Below, piece by piece: positions 16,432 through 24,883 of a stretch of 64,000 bases of DNA (position 1 is the first letter of the stretch; each line of letters opens with the position of its first letter). The DNA is taken from positions 930,001 through 994,000 of the forward strand of contig OZ244557.1 of NCBI GenBank assembly GCA_965217625.1. Direction: 5' to 3'. Position numbers and translations under genes: made by a program. Below the pieces are notes generated by a model. The model searched no databases, was not told where the DNA came from, and was given only the letters and a program-made list of their open reading frames with translations. This DNA is from TK10-74A sp965217625. Lineage in GTDB: Bacteria > Chloroflexota > Dehalococcoidia > Bin125.

Positions 16432-17621
16432 GCCGGCCGGACCTGGCCCTCGCGGGCGGCGAGTCGCTCTGGCGCCCGCGTCTGCGGACGCGCAAGGCGG
16501 TGGGGGCGGCGTTCGTCGGGCTGTGCGTGCTCTCGGTCGTGGTGGGCGTGGCGATGCTGGCGGCGCTCGTCATCGACGTGTCGATCGACGGGGCGGCGCG
16601 CCTCTTCGCCGCACCGGAACTGTCGGTCTCGGCGCGCTACTCCGGCTCCGCGCTGGGCCTGATCTTCGCGCTGGCCTTCCTGTTCCGCTATCTCGACCGG
16701 CGCGGGGTCCGCCTCGAGGGCCTGCTGCAGCCGCAAGCCCTGCGCGCCCCGGCCGCCGGCGGGACGCCATGGCGCCGGCCGCTCGCCGTCGCGTGGTGGT
16801 TCCCGGCCACGATCGCGATCCGCATCCCGCGCGCGCTTGGGCGGCTGCCGTGGATCGTCCTGGCGCTGCTGGCGACGACCTGGCTGGTCTACCTGTTCCT
16901 GGACCAGATGTTCCTGACCTCGTTCGCGTCGCGGATTCCGGACCGGGCGGGCATCTACGCGCCGCTGATCGGGACGCTGTACATGATGGCCATCACGGCG
17001 GCGGTCGCGTTCCCGCTGGGCGTTGGCGCGGCGATCTATCTCGAGGAGTACGCCCGCCAGAACTGGTTCGCGAAGCTGATCCAGATCAACATCGCCAACC
17101 TGGCCGGGGTGCCCTCGATCGTCTATGGGCTGCTGGGCCTGCAGCTCTTCGTGCGGGCGATGGAGCTGGAGCGCTCGGTGCTGGCGGGCGCGCTGACGAT
17201 GGCGCTGCTGGTGATGCCGATCATCATCGTCAGCGCGCAGGAGGCGCTGCGGGCGGTGCCGCCGTCGATGCGCGAGGGCGCCTACGCCCTGGGTGCGACG
17301 CGCTGGCAGGTGGTGTGGCGCAGCGTGCTGCCGTTCGCTTTCGGTGGGACGCTGACGGGCACGATCCTGGCGCTCTCGCGGGCGATCGGCGAGACGGCGC
17401 CGATCCTCGTGATCGGCGGGCTGACGTTCACCGCGTTCATCCCCGAGTCGCCGACCGACTCCTTCACGATCCTGCCGATCCAGATCTTCAACTGGGTCTC
17501 GCGGCCCCAGGAGGACTTCCAGCTGATCGCCGCGGCCGGGATCATCCTGCTGCTGCTGGTGCTGCTGCTGATGAACAGCACCGCCATCATCCTGCGGCAG
17601 CGCACGCGAGTCCGCTGGTGA
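16428..17621 (+). CDS. pstA: phosphate ABC transporter permease PstA
   Basis: 397 residues, about 100 longer than usual. The extra length is an N-terminal region with two additional hydrophobic stretches (about 22-45 and 68-85) before the standard permease core. The EAA loop is SMREGAYALGATRWQVVWRS; VPSIVYGLLGLQLF and LSRAIGETAPILVIGG are PstA signatures. Partner of PstC in the membrane channel. The start overlaps the pstC stop by four bases, so the two are translated together. Confidence 0.93.
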   Translation: MSRPDLALAGGESLWRPRLRTRKAVGAAFVGLCVLSVVVGVAMLAALVIDVSIDGAARLFAAPELSVSARYSGSALGLIFALAFLFRYLDRRGVRLEGLLQPQALRAPAAGGTPWRRPLAVAWWFPATIAIRIPRALGRLPWIVLALLATTWLVYLFLDQMFLTSFASRIPDRAGIYAPLIGTLYMMAITAAVAFPLGVGAAIYLEEYARQNWFAKLIQINIANLAGVPSIVYGLLGLQLFVRAMELERSVLAGALTMALLVMPIIIVSAQEALRAVPPSMREGAYALGATRWQVVWRSVLPFAFGGTLTGTILALSRAIGETAPILVIGGLTFTAFIPESPTDSFTILPIQIFNWVSRPQEDFQLIAAAGIILLLLVLLLMNSTAIILRQRTRVRW

Positions 17622-17640
17622 GGTGGAGGGAAGCGATACT

Positions 17641-18576
17641 ATGGCCGATATCGGACTGCGGGCGCCGGAAGCGGGTGGCATCGTGACGATCGAACGGGAC
17701 GCGGCGCCGGATCTGGGGACAGCCACCGTCGCGGCGCCGGTGGAGCGGCGCAGCAGCGACCTGTTTGAGGAGATCGAGGGCGCGCGCGGCGCGGTCCGGC
17801 ACGACCTGGACGAGGAGATCGCGCTGGAGCTGCGCGAGCTGTCCGTGTTCTACGGCCGCTTCCAGGCGCTGGACTCGGTGACGTTCGACGTGCCGCGGCA
17901 GAAGGTCACGGCGCTGATTGGGCCCTCGGGCTGCGGAAAGAGCACGCTGCTGCGCTGCTTCAACCGGATGAACGATCTCATCCCCAGCGCGCGCATGGAG
18001 GGCTCGATCACGTTCGAGGGCCAGGACCTCCTGGGCCCCAGCGTGGATTCGGTGGGCATCCGGCGGCGCATCGGGATGGTGTTCCAGAAGCCCAACCCGT
18101 TCCCCAAGTCGATCTTTGCGAACGTGGCGTTCGGGCCGAAGATCAACGGCTACAAGGGCGACCTGCCGGCGCTGGTGGAGGAGTCGTTGCGACGGGCGGC
18201 GCTATGGGACGAGGTCAAAGACGACCTGACCAAGAGCGCGCTGGCGCTGTCGGGCGGGCAGCAGCAGCGGTTGTGCATCGCCCGGGCGATCGCCGTGCAG
18301 CCGGAGGTCATCCTGATGGACGAGCCGGCGAGCGCGCTGGACCCGGTGGCGACGCTGAAGATCGAGGATCTGATGCGCGAGCTGGCGGAGGACTACACGA
18401 TCATCGTGGTGACCCACAACATGCAGCAGGCGGCCCGGGTCTCGAACTACACGGCGTTCCTGCTGGCGGGCGAAGAGCGCACCGGCCGGCTCGTCGAATT
18501 CGGCCCGACCCAGGAGATCTTCACCAACCCGGTGGATCAGCGGACAGAGGACTACATCACGGGCCGCTACGGATAA
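17641..18576 (+). CDS. pstB: phosphate ABC transporter ATP-binding protein PstB
   Basis: 311 residues. The ATPase core has Walker A GPSGCGKST, signature LSGGQQQRLCIARA, Walker B VILMDEPASALDP and switch His in VVTHNMQQA. MNDLIPSARMEGSITFEGQD is typical PstB sequence. An N-terminal extension of about 60 residues, acidic toward its end, precedes the core and is not found in standard PstB of about 250 residues. I chose the ATG at 17641 with GGAGGG ten bases upstream; a GTG at 17623 would add six residues. Powers phosphate import and signals to PhoR. Confidence 0.94.
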   Translation: MADIGLRAPEAGGIVTIERDAAPDLGTATVAAPVERRSSDLFEEIEGARGAVRHDLDEEIALELRELSVFYGRFQALDSVTFDVPRQKVTALIGPSGCGKSTLLRCFNRMNDLIPSARMEGSITFEGQDLLGPSVDSVGIRRRIGMVFQKPNPFPKSIFANVAFGPKINGYKGDLPALVEESLRRAALWDEVKDDLTKSALALSGGQQQRLCIARAIAVQPEVILMDEPASALDPVATLKIEDLMRELAEDYTIIVVTHNMQQAARVSNYTAFLLAGEERTGRLVEFGPTQEIFTNPVDQRTEDYITGRYG

Positions 18577-18610
18577 GGCGGCCAGCCAGCCGCAGTGCAG
18601 GAGATCGATC

Positions 18611-19285
18611 GTGCCGAGAACGCTGTTTGCCGAGAACCAGAGTCACGCCGAGGACGGCGTGCGGTTGCTGTCGTCGCGGGTGGACAAGGCGATCTCGGAT
18701 GCGATGGAGGCGCTGCGCACGCGCAACATGCGCCTGGCGCAGGCGGTGGTCGACGGCGACGAGGTGGTCAATCAGCACCGCTACGCGCTGGAGGAGGAAG
18801 TCCTGCAGATGATGGCGACGCAGGCGCCGGTGGCGTCGGACCTGCGCGAGTCGGTGTCGATCCTGTCGATCGTGACCGACCTGGAACGGATGGGGGACCA
18901 CGCGGAGGGCATCGCGCGGATCGCGCAGTTCCTGGGCGACGACCCGGTGGCGCTGACGGCGCCCGAGCTGTGGGTGATGGCCCAGCGCGTGCAGCACATG
19001 CTGCGGGGGTCGATCGAGTCGTTCCTGGACCGGGACGAGGCGTCGGCGCGGGCGATCTGCGATCTGGACGACGAGGTCGACGAGATCTACGACCGGATTC
19101 ACCGCCACGTGATCCAGCAGCTGGCGGGGTTGCCGCACGACGCGCGGGAGTTCGACGCCTACACGCACCTGCTCTGGGCGTCGCACAATCTGGAGCGCAT
19201 CGGCGACCGCGCGACGAACATCTGCGAGCGCGCGATCTTCCTGGTGACGGGCCGGCTGGAAGAGATCAACGTCTCGCGCTACTAG
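18611..19285 (+). CDS. phoU: phosphate signalling protein PhoU
   Basis: 224 residues, all helical, made of two related three-helix halves, each with the PhoU metal-binding signature: LERMGDHAEGIAR (near residue 95) and LERIGDRATNICE (near residue 197). PhoU links the Pst transporter with PhoR and keeps PhoR in the non-kinase state when phosphate is plentiful. The start is GTG 18611, with AGGAGA upstream. Last gene of the phoBR-pstSCAB-phoU run. Confidence 0.95.
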   Translation: MPRTLFAENQSHAEDGVRLLSSRVDKAISDAMEALRTRNMRLAQAVVDGDEVVNQHRYALEEEVLQMMATQAPVASDLRESVSILSIVTDLERMGDHAEGIARIAQFLGDDPVALTAPELWVMAQRVQHMLRGSIESFLDRDEASARAICDLDDEVDEIYDRIHRHVIQQLAGLPHDAREFDAYTHLLWASHNLERIGDRATNICERAIFLVTGRLEEINVSRY

Positions 19286-19324
19286 GGTCTCGCGCCGGGG
19301 CGACGCGGGATGCGGCCGCGCGGG

Positions 19325-20155
19325 CTACCCGCCTCGCTTGGAGGAGTGCCAGCGCAGGACGAAGCGGTCGATGAGCGCGACGATCATGTACAGGCTGATG
19401 CCCAGCGTGCAGGCCATGACGATCGCCGTCCAGACTTCGACCGTGTGGACGTTGTTGGCCTCGTTGCGGATGTAGCCGCCCAGGTTCTCGAAGCTGCCGC
19501 CGAAGTACTCGGAGATGATGGCCACGATCATCGCGATCGTGACGGAGATCTTCAGACCCGAGAAGAAGAACGGCAGCGCGTACGGGACGTGCAGGCTCCA
19601 GAAGGTGCGGATGCGGCCGGCCGCGTAGGAGCGCATCAGCTCCTGGGCGTTGGGGTCGGCGCGGCGCAGGCCGACCAGCGTGAACGTGTAGAGGATCGGC
19701 GCGGTGGCGATCGAGACGGTCGCGATCTTCGAGCCGGCTTCGATGCCGAACCAGACGACCGTCAGCGGGGCGAGTGAGATGACCGGGACGGCCTTCAGCA
19801 CCGCGGCGTACATGCCCAGCCCCTCCGCCAGCCAGCGCGTGCGGAAGCTGAGGGCCGCCAGCCCGACGCCGATCGCGCCGCCCAGCAGCAGGCCGCGCCC
19901 GGCCACGCCGAGCGTGTTGCGGCCCTGGTTGATCAGCCGGCCGAAGTCCTCGAAGAAGAGCGTCACGATCTCGCTGGGGCGCGGCAGCAGGAAGCGCTGG
20001 ATCTCGAACACCTCGATGGCGGCCTCCCACAGGCCGACCGTCGCGACGAAGACCAGCAGCGGCGGCACCACGACCGCCGCATGGCGGCCCCAATCCTGGC
20101 CGCGGACGGGGCCGGCGCTGGGCGCGCCGCCGCCGGGGTCAGTTTGCGTGGCCAT
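19325..20155 (-). CDS. ABC transporter permease (SsuC/ThiX/TauC type)
   Basis: 276 residues with six membrane helices. The EAA loop is LMRSYAAGRIRTFWSLHVPYALPFFFSG. The family works with NMT1/THI5-type binding proteins to import thiamin precursors, pyrimidines, taurine or sulfonates. Last gene of a nine-gene operon that also carries the ATPase (3 bases upstream), a second permease, a binding protein and pyrimidine-catabolic enzymes. Two different permease genes imply a heterodimeric channel. Confidence 0.9.
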   Translation of the reverse strand: MATQTDPGGGAPSAGPVRGQDWGRHAAVVVPPLLVFVATVGLWEAAIEVFEIQRFLLPRPSEIVTLFFEDFGRLINQGRNTLGVAGRGLLLGGAIGVGLAALSFRTRWLAEGLGMYAAVLKAVPVISLAPLTVVWFGIEAGSKIATVSIATAPILYTFTLVGLRRADPNAQELMRSYAAGRIRTFWSLHVPYALPFFFSGLKISVTIAMIVAIISEYFGGSFENLGGYIRNEANNVHTVEVWTAIVMACTLGISLYMIVALIDRFVLRWHSSKRGG

Positions 20156-20158
20156 GCA

Positions 20159-20983
20159 TCACCAGCCCATCGCCTTGCCCAGCGCCTCGCGCACGGCCGT
20201 CACGAGCTCGAAGTAGCGCGGCGATTCCTCGACCTCGGTCGTGCGCGGGTAGGGCAGATCGATCGGGATCACGCTCTGCACGCGCCCCGGCCGGGCGGTC
20301 ATCACCACGACGCGGCCGGACAGCAGCACGGCCTCGGGGATGCTGTGCGTGACGAACAGGATCGTCGTGTGCGTCTCCGTCCAGATGCGGAGCAGTTCGA
20401 GGTTCATGCGGTCGCGGGTGATCTCGTCCAGCGCGCCGAACGGCTCATCCATCAGCAGGATGGAGGGGCGGAAGACGAGCGCCCGCGCCAGCGAGACGCG
20501 CTGCTGCATGCCGCCGGAGAGTTGGTAGGGGCGGTGCTTCTCGAAGCCCTCCAGCCCCACCATGTCCAGCAGCCGCTCGATCTCTTCCTGCTTCTTGTCC
20601 TTGGTCATGCCGGGAATCCGCATGATCTCGAGCGGCAGCGCGACGTTCTTCCAGACGGTGCGCCAGTCGAACAGCGTGGGCGCCTGGAAGATGAAGCCGT
20701 AGTCGCGGTCGAGGCGGGCCTGGCGGGGGTCCTTGCCGTTGACGACCACGGCGCCGCCGCTCGGCTCGATCAGGTCGGCGGCCAGCCGCAGCAGGGTCGA
20801 CTTGCCGCAGCCGGACGGCCCGATGAGCGATACGAACTCCCGTTGCTGGATGGCGAGGTCGAGGTCCTCCACGGCCAGGGTCGCGTCGCGGCCGCTGCCG
20901 AACTCCTTGCGGATGCGCTGGAAGTCGATCGCGATCGGCGCCCCGCGCGGGCGCGTCTCGGCAGCGCTGTCAGTCGTCGTCAC
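20159..20983 (-). CDS. ABC transporter ATP-binding protein (SsuB/ThiZ type)
   Basis: 274 residues. Walker A GPSGCGKST, Q-loop FIFQAPTLFDW, signature LSGGMQQRVSLARAL, Walker B ILLMDEPFGALDE and switch His in FVTHSIPEA are all present. The C terminus (VIPIDLPYPRTTEVEESPRYFEL) matches nitrate/sulfonate/thiamin-precursor ATPases. It lies 12 bases after the upstream permease and 3 bases before the next. Confidence 0.93.
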   Translation of the reverse strand: MTTTDSAAETRPRGAPIAIDFQRIRKEFGSGRDATLAVEDLDLAIQQREFVSLIGPSGCGKSTLLRLAADLIEPSGGAVVVNGKDPRQARLDRDYGFIFQAPTLFDWRTVWKNVALPLEIMRIPGMTKDKKQEEIERLLDMVGLEGFEKHRPYQLSGGMQQRVSLARALVFRPSILLMDEPFGALDEITRDRMNLELLRIWTETHTTILFVTHSIPEAVLLSGRVVVMTARPGRVQSVIPIDLPYPRTTEVEESPRYFELVTAVREALGKAMGW

Positions 20984-20995
20984 GGCCTCGTCCCC

Positions 20996-21871
20996 TCAAC
21001 TGGTGCTCGCGGCGCGGTGGCCGCGAAGCACAACGAACTGCACGGTGCGAGCCATGATCACCATCGCGCCGCCGAGCAGGCATGCGCCGCCGATGGATGC
21101 GAAGAGGGACTCGGGCTGCAGGCTGAAGAACTGTTGCGATGTCAGGATCTTGACGCCGATGCCCTCCTGCGAGCCGACGGGCAGCTCCGCGACGATGGCG
21201 CCGATGACGCTGAACGCCGCCGCGACCTCGAGGCCCGTGAAGATGTAGGGCAGCGCGCCGGGCACGCGCAGCTTGAAGAACACGCGCGTGGGCGAGGCCC
21301 CGTACGAGGCCATCAGGTCGAGGCTGTCCTGCGAGACGTCGCCGATGCCGCGCGCCGTCGACACGGCGATGGGGAAGAAGGCCAGGAAGCCCGCGATCAA
21401 CGCCTTGGTCTCCCAGCCCGTGCCCAGCCAGATCACGAGCGCCGGCGCGATCGCGACGATCGGCACCGTCTGCGCGCCGATCACGAACGGCATGATGCCG
21501 CGCCCGGTCCAGCGGCTCAGCGCCATCAGCGTCCCGGCCGCGAAGCCCGCCACCGTCGCGACGCACAGCCCCGTGATCGCTTCGATGAACGTCACCTGCA
21601 GCTGCCGCCCGATGGCGAGCCATTGCACGTTGCCCTGCGAGTCGATGTCGAAGAGGTACTCGGCGACCTCGTAGAAGTGCGGCAGCGTGGTGCGCGGCGA
21701 CTCGGTGACCCACTTGAGGAACTCCCAGCCGCCCAGGAACAGGCCAACCAGGATGAGCATCAGCCCGATCCGGGCCGACACCGCGCGGAGCCGCTCGGAC
21801 CGCAAGACAGCGCCGAGGCGGCCGGACACGGGAGGCCCGTCAGACGCCTGCGAGGTCACGCGAGCGCTCAT
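20996..21871 (-). CDS. ABC transporter permease (SsuC/ThiX type), second copy
   Basis: 291 residues with about six membrane helices. The EAA loop is LMASYGASPTRVFFKLRVPGALPYIFTG. It is only distantly similar to the permease at 19325, so the pair is not a recent duplication. N-terminal residues 1-30 are cytoplasmic and basic. Located between the LLM oxidoreductase and the ATPase in the pyrimidine-type operon. Confidence 0.9.
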   Translation of the reverse strand: MSARVTSQASDGPPVSGRLGAVLRSERLRAVSARIGLMLILVGLFLGGWEFLKWVTESPRTTLPHFYEVAEYLFDIDSQGNVQWLAIGRQLQVTFIEAITGLCVATVAGFAAGTLMALSRWTGRGIMPFVIGAQTVPIVAIAPALVIWLGTGWETKALIAGFLAFFPIAVSTARGIGDVSQDSLDLMASYGASPTRVFFKLRVPGALPYIFTGLEVAAAFSVIGAIVAELPVGSQEGIGVKILTSQQFFSLQPESLFASIGGACLLGGAMVIMARTVQFVVLRGHRAASTS

Positions 21872-21922
21872 CGGTCGGCCGGCTCCCTTTCCCGTCTGCC
21901 GAGTCGGTTCGGCGCGTGTGGG

Positions 21923-22930
21923 CTAGCCCGTGGGGCGCACCGCCCGGGCGATCTTCTCGATGCTGCCCTCGACGTCGCCCACCGGGGTGAGCACGGCCTC
22001 GGAGCAGCCGGCGTCCATGAAGGCCTCGATCTGTGCGATCGTTTCGGCGGTCGTGCCGCAGGGGCAGACCGCCTGCACCAGATCGTTGGGGACGAACTGC
22101 GTGGCCTCGCGGATCTGCTCCTGCGTCGCGGGCCAGCCCATCACGCTCTTGACGGCCGCGATCTGCTCGGGCGTGGCGCCGCAGTTCTCGGTGATGTGCG
22201 GCTGCTGGCCGATGTACTGCGTGAGGAACAGCTTGCAGGCGTCGATCGCCGCCTGCGGGTCGTCGTCGTTCACCGAGACGGTGAGCAGCTGCGGGCAATC
22301 GATCTCATCCATCGAGCGGCCCGTGCGATCGGCGCCGATCTTGATGTGGTCCACCGACAGCGCGGTGTACTCCGGCGGCACGAGGAAGTCCATCAGGGCG
22401 CCGTCGGCGATCTCGCCGACGAGTTCCATCATCCGCATCCGCACCGCGCCGATGTAGATGGGGACGGGATAGGCGTGGCCGTCGTCATCTTCGGGGGTGT
22501 CGAACTTGATGTCGTCGACGTCGACGTACTCCCCGTGGAAGGTCACCCGGTTGCCGTTGAGGAGCTCCTTGAGCACCAGGATGATCTCGCGCATGGCGCT
22601 GCGCGGCTTGGGCGTGTGCAGGCCGGTGCGGGTCGCGAGGGGCTCCCACCAGGCGCCCAGGCCCAGCTTGAAACGGCCGGGCGCCAGGTCGTCGAGCGTC
22701 CGGGCGGTCACGGCGAGCAGGCCCACGTTGCGCGTGCGGAAGGGGTAGATGCCGCTGCCGATGGAGATGCGCTCCGTGTTCGCGCCGGCCATCGTCAGCA
22801 GGACCGTGGCGTCCCGCGTCAGCCGGCCCTCACCGACCCACGCCGTCTCGAACCCCAGTTCCTCGGCGCGCTGCACGCGCGGGACGATGTCGCGGGGGTT
22901 CTCCATGCCCATCATGAGTCCAAGCTTCAT
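21923..22930 (-). CDS. LLM-class flavin/F420-dependent oxidoreductase
   Basis: 335 residues, luciferase-like TIM barrel. MKLGLMMGMENPRDIVPRVQRAEELGFETAWVGE, RISIGSGIYPFRTRNVGLLAVTARTLDDLAPGRFKLGLG and PVPIYIGAVRMRMMELVGEIADGAL are the typical blocks, most like F420-dependent members. ATG 22930 is used; an upstream GCG-rich extension has no family sequence. In this operon it could attack a pyrimidine ring, as the LLM enzyme RutA does in another pathway, but that is inference. Cofactor (FMN or F420) cannot be settled here. Confidence 0.85.
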   Translation of the reverse strand: MKLGLMMGMENPRDIVPRVQRAEELGFETAWVGEGRLTRDATVLLTMAGANTERISIGSGIYPFRTRNVGLLAVTARTLDDLAPGRFKLGLGAWWEPLATRTGLHTPKPRSAMREIILVLKELLNGNRVTFHGEYVDVDDIKFDTPEDDDGHAYPVPIYIGAVRMRMMELVGEIADGALMDFLVPPEYTALSVDHIKIGADRTGRSMDEIDCPQLLTVSVNDDDPQAAIDACKLFLTQYIGQQPHITENCGATPEQIAAVKSVMGWPATQEQIREATQFVPNDLVQAVCPCGTTAETIAQIEAFMDAGCSEAVLTPVGDVEGSIEKIARAVRPTG

Positions 22931-23055
22931 CGTTGCTTCTCCTGCCCGGCCGTTGGGTGAGCGCGCTGCGCGCCCCGCGGCCAAGTGTCCAGAATCGCCC
23001 GCAGTCCGCCGCGACGCTCAAGCCCCGGCGGCCCCCGGCCTCTGTTTCGCGGACC

Positions 23056-23463
23056 CTATGTCGCTGCGGCCTTCGCGTCGCGTTCCGCGAAGACCTCCGC
23101 CGCGACCTGTATGCCCGAGAGTCCCATCGGGAAGCCGCCGTAGGCGATCTGGTGCACGAAGATGTCCAGGACCTCTTCGCGCGTGAACCCCTGGTCGAGC
23201 GCGCCGGCGATGTGCCCGCGCAGCTGCCGCTCGCGTCCCAGCGCCGAGATCGTCGCCAGGGTGACGATCCGCTTCGTGCGGTAGTCCATCGACCCGTGGG
23301 TCCAGACATCGCCGAAGCAGAACTCGCCGAGCATGCGCGCGACTTCGGGGCCGACGCGGTCGCCGCTCGCGGCCACGGTCTCCATTCCCGACGTGTCGAT
23401 GGCGGCTTCACGCATCAGCTCGATGCCCCGCTGGTAGCGCTCACTCGCGTTGTAGTCGGTCAC
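23056..23463 (-). CDS. carboxymuconolactone decarboxylase-family protein
   Basis: 135 residues with the CMD helical core: FCFGDVWTHGSMDYRTKRIVTLATISALGRERQLRGHIAGALDQG and EEVLDIFVHQIAYGGFPMGLSG. It lacks the CxxC of AhpD-type peroxidases, so it is not a disulfide reductase. Members act as decarboxylases or small ligand-binding enzymes. Start is GTG 23463 after GAGAAGGGA. Its place between an aminotransferase and an LLM enzyme suggests a catabolic step, substrate unknown. Confidence 0.83.
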   Translation of the reverse strand: MTDYNASERYQRGIELMREAAIDTSGMETVAASGDRVGPEVARMLGEFCFGDVWTHGSMDYRTKRIVTLATISALGRERQLRGHIAGALDQGFTREEVLDIFVHQIAYGGFPMGLSGIQVAAEVFAERDAKAAAT

Positions 23464-23532
23464 GTTGGCGTTCGTCCCTTCTCCGGCCCGCCCGCGGATC
23501 CGCGCGGCCTCGGCCGGCTCACTGGAGCCGGC

Positions 23533-24882
23533 TCAGCGGCAATTCGCGGCGGCTTCGTCCGTGATGTCGAGGGCGCGGTCGACCACCGACAGCGCCCAGC
23601 GCAGTTCGTCCTCCGTGATGCAGAGCGGCGGGTTGCCGAACAGCCAGTCCCCGCGGACGGCGGCGAAGATGCCCTCCTGGCGGAGGAAGCTGCCGAGGCG
23701 CTGGGCGACCTCCGGCTCGGCGCTGAGCAGGGGGGCGCGCGTCTCGCGGTCCTTGACGAACTCCAGCGCGGTGAACAGGCCGCGGCCGCGCGCCTCCCCG
23801 ATCGACGGGTGGCGCTCCATCATGGCGGCGTATTCGGCCTGCAGCACGTCGCCCAGCCGGGCGGCGTTCTCGATCAGGCCGTCCTCCTCGTAGACGGCGA
23901 TCGTCGCGAGTGCGGCGGCGCAGCCGACGGCGTGGCTGTTGTACGTCAGCCCGCTCACCAGCGGGTTCGTCTCGAAGTGCTCGGCGACGCGGTCGCTCAC
24001 CATGACCGCGCCCAGCGGCACGTAGCCGCTGGTCAGCCCCTTGGCGATGGTCATCAAGTCGGGCGCGACGCCCTCATGGTCGATCGCGAACCACTTGCCG
24101 GTGCGCCCGAAGCCGCTCATCACCTCGTCCGCGATCAGCAGGATGCCGTAGCGGTCGCACAGCTCGCGCACGCCGCGCATCCAGCCGGCGGGCGGCACGA
24201 TGATGCCGTTCGATCCCGTGATCGGCTCCAGCAGGATGGCCGCGATGGTGTGGGGGCCCTCCTGCTGGATGACCTCCTCGAGGTAGCGCATGTAGGCCTG
24301 CGTGAGGTCGGCGTCGTCGACCATCAGCGGGCTGCGGTAGGCGTAGGGGTCGAGGATGCGCACGACGCCGGTCATGCCATCCTCGACGGCGAAGCGGCGG
24401 GGGTCGCCGGAGGCGTAGAGCACGCCCTGCGTGCCGCCGTGGTACGAGCGGTAGCGGGTGAGGATCTTGTGGCGGCCGGTATACAGGCGCGCCATGCGGA
24501 TCGCCGTGTCGTTGGCGTCGGCGCCGGCGTTGGTGAAGAAGGCCTTGTTCAATCCCGGCGGCGTGATCCGCGCCAGCTCGCGGCCCAGCAGGCCGCGCGC
24601 CGCGGTGGCGTGCTGCGGCACGATGAAGGGCAGCTCGGCGAGCTGCTCGCCGATGGCGTGCGCGACCCGCGGATCGGCGTGGCCGATGTTGACGTTCATG
24701 GCCTGCGAGTTGAAGTCGAGGTAGCGGTTGCCCTCCGCGTCCCACAGGTACACCCCCCGGGCCCGCACGAACGGGATCGGGTCGACCGCGTTCTGCGAGG
24801 TCCACTCGTACAGCGTGTAGGTGCGGCAGAGGTCGAGAATCTCGGACGCGCTGACGCCGGCCGTGGCTTGTTCGGTGGTCAT
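23533..24882 (-). CDS. class III pyridoxal-phosphate aminotransferase (beta-alanine/omega-amino-acid type)
   Basis: 449 residues. FFTNAGADANDTAIRMAR and YRSYHGGTQGVLYASG form the cofactor phosphate pocket, LLIADEVMSGFGRTGKWFA carries the PLP-binding Asp, and IAKGLTSGYVPLGAV holds the Schiff-base lysine. Class III enzymes with this layout transaminate omega-amino acids with pyruvate. Next to dihydropyrimidinase and a ureidopropionase-type amidase, the likely substrate is beta-alanine, giving malonate semialdehyde. It starts one base after the dihydropyrimidinase stop. Confidence 0.9.
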   Translation of the reverse strand: MTTEQATAGVSASEILDLCRTYTLYEWTSQNAVDPIPFVRARGVYLWDAEGNRYLDFNSQAMNVNIGHADPRVAHAIGEQLAELPFIVPQHATAARGLLGRELARITPPGLNKAFFTNAGADANDTAIRMARLYTGRHKILTRYRSYHGGTQGVLYASGDPRRFAVEDGMTGVVRILDPYAYRSPLMVDDADLTQAYMRYLEEVIQQEGPHTIAAILLEPITGSNGIIVPPAGWMRGVRELCDRYGILLIADEVMSGFGRTGKWFAIDHEGVAPDLMTIAKGLTSGYVPLGAVMVSDRVAEHFETNPLVSGLTYNSHAVGCAAALATIAVYEEDGLIENAARLGDVLQAEYAAMMERHPSIGEARGRGLFTALEFVKDRETRAPLLSAEPEVAQRLGSFLRQEGIFAAVRGDWLFGNPPLCITEDELRWALSVVDRALDITDEAAANCR

Positions 24883-24883
24883 C

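Noticed and set aside
20081..22960. Very long plus-strand open frame over the ABC transporter and LLM genes
   Set aside because: Shadow of four well-supported minus-strand genes.
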